Assembly: GCF_017813355.1 (NCBI RefSeq)
Contig: NZ_JAGIYZ010000005.1
Span: 144,314 to 208,313, forward strand
From: Roseomonas nitratireducens
Lineage (GTDB): Bacteria; Pseudomonadota; Alphaproteobacteria; Acetobacterales; Acetobacteraceae
Reading direction: 5' to 3'
DNA: 64,000 nucleotides
Positions 61,899-64,000 of the stretch are shown piece after piece. Each line of letters opens with the position of its first letter. Positions within the stretch are counted from its first letter, which is position 1. A program made the position numbers and the translations under genes. The notes below the pieces were generated by a model that worked only from the letters and a program-made list of their open reading frames with translations, searched no databases and had not been told where the DNA came from.

Positions 61899-63777
61899 GG
61901 CTCGCCTCCCGCTGCGGCGCGGGCGCGGGCGCGGGCTGGGCGGTGGGGCGCGGGCCGGCCGGGCGCGCGGGCGCCGCGGCGGGCGGGGCGATGCCCGGGA
62001 TGCCGCGCCCGTTCATCGGCATGGCCAGCGCGCGCTGGATCTCGGGCGTCATCGGTTCGGGCAGCAGGCCGAGGATCGGCGCGATGCGGGAGATCACCAT
62101 GCCCGCCGCCGGCGCGGCGACCCAGCCCGCCGTCGCGTAGCCGTGGCTGCGCGCGTTCGGCTTGGGCTCGTCCACCATCACGTAGACGGCGTAGCGCGGC
62201 GCGTGCATCGGGAAGGCGCCGATGAAGGCCGCGATGCGCTTGTTCTCGAGGTAGCCGCCGCGCGGGCCGGTCTTCTGCGCGGTGCCGGTCTTGCCGCCCA
62301 CGTAGTAGCCCGGCACCTCGGCGCTGCGGCCGGATCCTTCGGTCACGACCAGCCGCATCATGCGGCGCACCAGGTCGGACGTCCGCTCGCTGATCACGCG
62401 CGTGCCTTCGCGCGGCGCGGCCGGGTCGTGCATCAGGATCGAGGGCTGGCGCAGGATGCCGCCATTGACCAGCGTCGCGCCGGCGGTGGCGACATGCAGC
62501 GGCGTCACCGAGATGCCGTGGCCGAAGCCGATCGTCATGGTGTTGAGGTCGCGCCAGGTGCGCTGGCCGGGGACCAGCGGCAGCGCCGTCTCCGGGATCT
62601 CGATGCGCAGGCGCTGCGTCATGCCCATGCGCTGCATGAATTCGCGGTGGCGGTTCACGCCGACGCCGGCGGCCATGTGCGCGGAAGCGAGGTTGGAGGA
62701 GTAGGCGATGATCTCCGGCAGCGCGAGCCAGCGGTTCTTGCCGCGGAAATCGTTGATCTCGTGCCGGCCGACGCGGATCGGCCGCGACGCGTCGTAGCCG
62801 CCCCAGGGCTGCACCGTGCCGTAGTCGAGCGCCATGGCCGCGGTCAGCAGCTTGAAGGTCGATCCGGGCTCGTAGACGCCGACCGTCACGCGGTTGAAGC
62901 GCTGGTCGACGGTCGCCGCGCCGACGTCGTTCGCGTCGTAGTCGGGCAGGCTGACCATGGCCAGCACCTCGCCCGTATGCACGTCCATCACCACGCCGGC
63001 GCCGCCGATGCCGTTGAACTCGGTGATGGCGCGCTGGACGGAATCGCGCAGCGCGAGCTGGACGCGGATGTCGAGCGACAGGCGCAGCCGCGCGTTCGGC
63101 TGGTCCCGCAGCCGGTCGTTGAAGGACCGCTCGACGCCGGCGATGCCGATGCCGTCCACGTCCACGCCGCCGATGATGTGCGCGGCGGTGCGGCCCTGCG
63201 GGAAGTAGCGGCGCTCCGCTTCCTCGAAATGCAGGCCGGGGATGCCGAGCGCGTTGACCTGCGCCACCTCGCGCGGCGTCAGCGCGCGGGCGATGTAGGC
63301 GAATTGCCGCTCGCCCGACATGCGCTGGATCAGCCGCTCGCGGTCGAGCTGCGGCAGGATGCGGCGCAGCCGGTCGGCGGCCTCGGCCGCGTTCTCGATC
63401 TGGCGCGGATTGGCGTAGAGCGCCGTCAACGGCAGGGAGACGGCGAGGATCTCCCCGTTCCGGTCGGTGACGGTGGCGCGCGCGACCGGCGCCTCGGCCG
63501 CGGGCTGCGGCGGGCGGGACAGCGCCGCGGCGCGGCGCGGCTCGGCCGGGTTGAGCACCGTGGCGAAGGCGAGCTTCAGCGCGATGGCGCCGAACAGCGC
63601 GGAAAAGCCGAAGGCCGCGATGACCAGCCGCCCGCGGCTGCGGTCGAGGATGGCGCGGCGGTCGAGATCGGGCTGGGTGACGCGCACGAGCGCGCGCGGC
63701 GCCTCGGCCTCGGCCGGGCGCCGCAGCATGGACACGGCGGGCGGCGCCGCGCGTGGATCGGGGGGCGGGGGGATCAT
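61885..63777 (-). CDS. ftsI: Septal peptidoglycan transpeptidase (PBP3)
   Basis: Class B penicillin-binding protein that cross-links septal wall with FtsW. 630 aa. A cytoplasmic tail of about 50 residues, one membrane helix (GRLVIAAFGFSALFGAIALK), a pedestal domain (VTDRNGEILAVSLPLTALYA, RYFPQGRTAAHIIGGVDVDG) and the transpeptidase domain with the three active-site motifs: STFK in VYEPGSTFKLLTAAMALDYG, SSN in IIAYSSNLASAHMAAGVGV, and KTGT in YVGGKTGTAQKTGPRGGYLE. The tail after about 590 is Pro/Ala-rich. ATG 63777 lies 13 bases after the upstream ftsL-like stop. Confidence 0.97.
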   Translation of the reverse strand: MIPPPPDPRAAPPAVSMLRRPAEAEAPRALVRVTQPDLDRRAILDRSRGRLVIAAFGFSALFGAIALKLAFATVLNPAEPRRAAALSRPPQPAAEAPVARATVTDRNGEILAVSLPLTALYANPRQIENAAEAADRLRRILPQLDRERLIQRMSGERQFAYIARALTPREVAQVNALGIPGLHFEEAERRYFPQGRTAAHIIGGVDVDGIGIAGVERSFNDRLRDQPNARLRLSLDIRVQLALRDSVQRAITEFNGIGGAGVVMDVHTGEVLAMVSLPDYDANDVGAATVDQRFNRVTVGVYEPGSTFKLLTAAMALDYGTVQPWGGYDASRPIRVGRHEINDFRGKNRWLALPEIIAYSSNLASAHMAAGVGVNRHREFMQRMGMTQRLRIEIPETALPLVPGQRTWRDLNTMTIGFGHGISVTPLHVATAGATLVNGGILRQPSILMHDPAAPREGTRVISERTSDLVRRMMRLVVTEGSGRSAEVPGYYVGGKTGTAQKTGPRGGYLENKRIAAFIGAFPMHAPRYAVYVMVDEPKPNARSHGYATAGWVAAPAAGMVISRIAPILGLLPEPMTPEIQRALAMPMNGRGIPGIAPPAAAPARPAGPRPTAQPAPAPAPQREASLAPR

Positions 63778-63790
63778 CGGCGCCTGGCCG

Positions 63791-64000
63791 TCAGCGCGGC
63801 AGCGTCGCGGCGGCGGCGCGCGCGACCGGGACCGGGGGCGCGAGGCTCGGCCCCGACCCGCCGAGGGATGAGGCGATGACGGGCCGGACCACCGGCGCGG
63901 GCGCGGGCGGCGTCGCGCCCTCCGCCGTGTGCAGGGCGCGGCGGACCGGCGGCGCGGGGGCTGGCGTCGCCTGCGGCGGTGCCGCGCGCGGCGCGGCGGC
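63791..64000 (-). CDS. ftsL: FtsL-like cell division protein, C-terminal end (runs off the window)
   Basis: The last 69 codons of an open frame entering from the right edge and ending at TGA 63793-63791, just upstream of ftsI. The visible part is Pro/Ala-rich (AAAPRAAPPQATPAPAPPVR, then RALHTAEGATPPAPAPVVRP) and ends PVARAAAATLPR. Nothing in it is diagnostic: the membrane helix and coiled coil of FtsL would lie outside the window. The name rests on position, since ftsL precedes ftsI in dcw clusters, and on the extended tails common in this group. Confidence 0.6.
   Translation of the reverse strand, partial: AAAPRAAPPQATPAPAPPVRRALHTAEGATPPAPAPVVRPVIASSLGGSGPSLAPPVPVARAAAATLPR

Overview
The window is a strongly GC-rich chromosomal stretch (third codon positions almost always G or C) from an alphaproteobacterium. 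Gene content and order (carA / yqeY / dnaG / rpoD; ftsZ-lpxC-bamD-recN-ligA behind a full dcw cluster; meso-DAP type MurE; DUF3126; MlaC/MlaA) point to the Rhodospirillales, most likely an Acetobacteraceae of the Roseomonas kind. That placement is inference from synteny and composition, not from a search. I see no prophage, insertion sequence or CRISPR array.

Layout. 1-1.6 kb: the start of carA (minus), whose frame stays open upstream into a small helix-turn-helix segment, diverging from yqeY and a DUF3592 membrane protein. 1.6-6.2 kb: a long pentapeptide-repeat protein (minus), then a soluble PAS-PAS chemoreceptor translationally coupled to a protein with three CheW-like domains. 6.3-12.2 kb: DUF3126, the dnaG-rpoD replication/transcription pair with strong hairpins between and after, a GNAT enzyme and an unrecognised one-helix membrane protein. 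12.3-17.4 kb (minus): a DsbD/ScsB-type thiol transporter, the proton-pumping pyrophosphatase HppA and the soluble pyrophosphatase Ppa. 17.5-24.5 kb: an M20 peptidase, a CAU-anticodon tRNA, EttA, a GNAT, then the mlaC-mlaA lipid-transport genes (minus) diverging from metF. 24.5-34.2 kb: accessory region with a 36-bp-periodic repeat array, a lipoprotein, an orphan nucleotidyltransferase, a BASS transporter, a second pentapeptide protein, a UvrD/PcrA helicase with prmA, a mini flagellar-rod-like protein, an LLM flavoenzyme, a three-LCCL secreted protein and DUF1127. 34.3-40.2 kb: aminopeptidase P, chromate transport/resistance (chrA plus a rhodanese-ChrB fusion), a hydrolase behind a tiny leader ORF, and a TctC-type binding protein. 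40.3-64 kb (all minus): ligA, two GNATs, recN, bamD, lpxC, ftsZ, ftsA, ftsQ, ddl, murB, murC, murG, ftsW, murD, mraY, murF, murE, ftsI and the end of ftsL.

How the genes work together. The last 17 kb is one tightly overlapping unit that makes lipid II (MurE/F/MraY/D/G/C/B, Ddl) and builds the septum (FtsI, W, Q, A, Z, L). It is followed by outer-membrane genes (LpxC for lipid A, BamD for porin assembly) and DNA repair genes (RecN, LigA). Most junctions are 4-base ATGA or TGATG overlaps, so translation is coupled.

Most unusual signals. Two families of intergenic palindromic repeats are present. Family A (two full inverted pairs at 20.7 and 28.0 kb, two single halves at 36.1 and 43.4 kb) has a REPIN-like layout and always places the same hairpin just after a stop codon in the sense direction. 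Family B (24.9 and 52.8 kb) is a double hairpin whose two copies differ by compensating base changes; one copy lies inside the translated 5' end of murB. Third is an array of 14-bp repeats spaced at exact multiples of 36 bp at 24.55-24.70 kb. No clear new defence or metabolic system was found; these repeats are the best candidates for undescribed biology.
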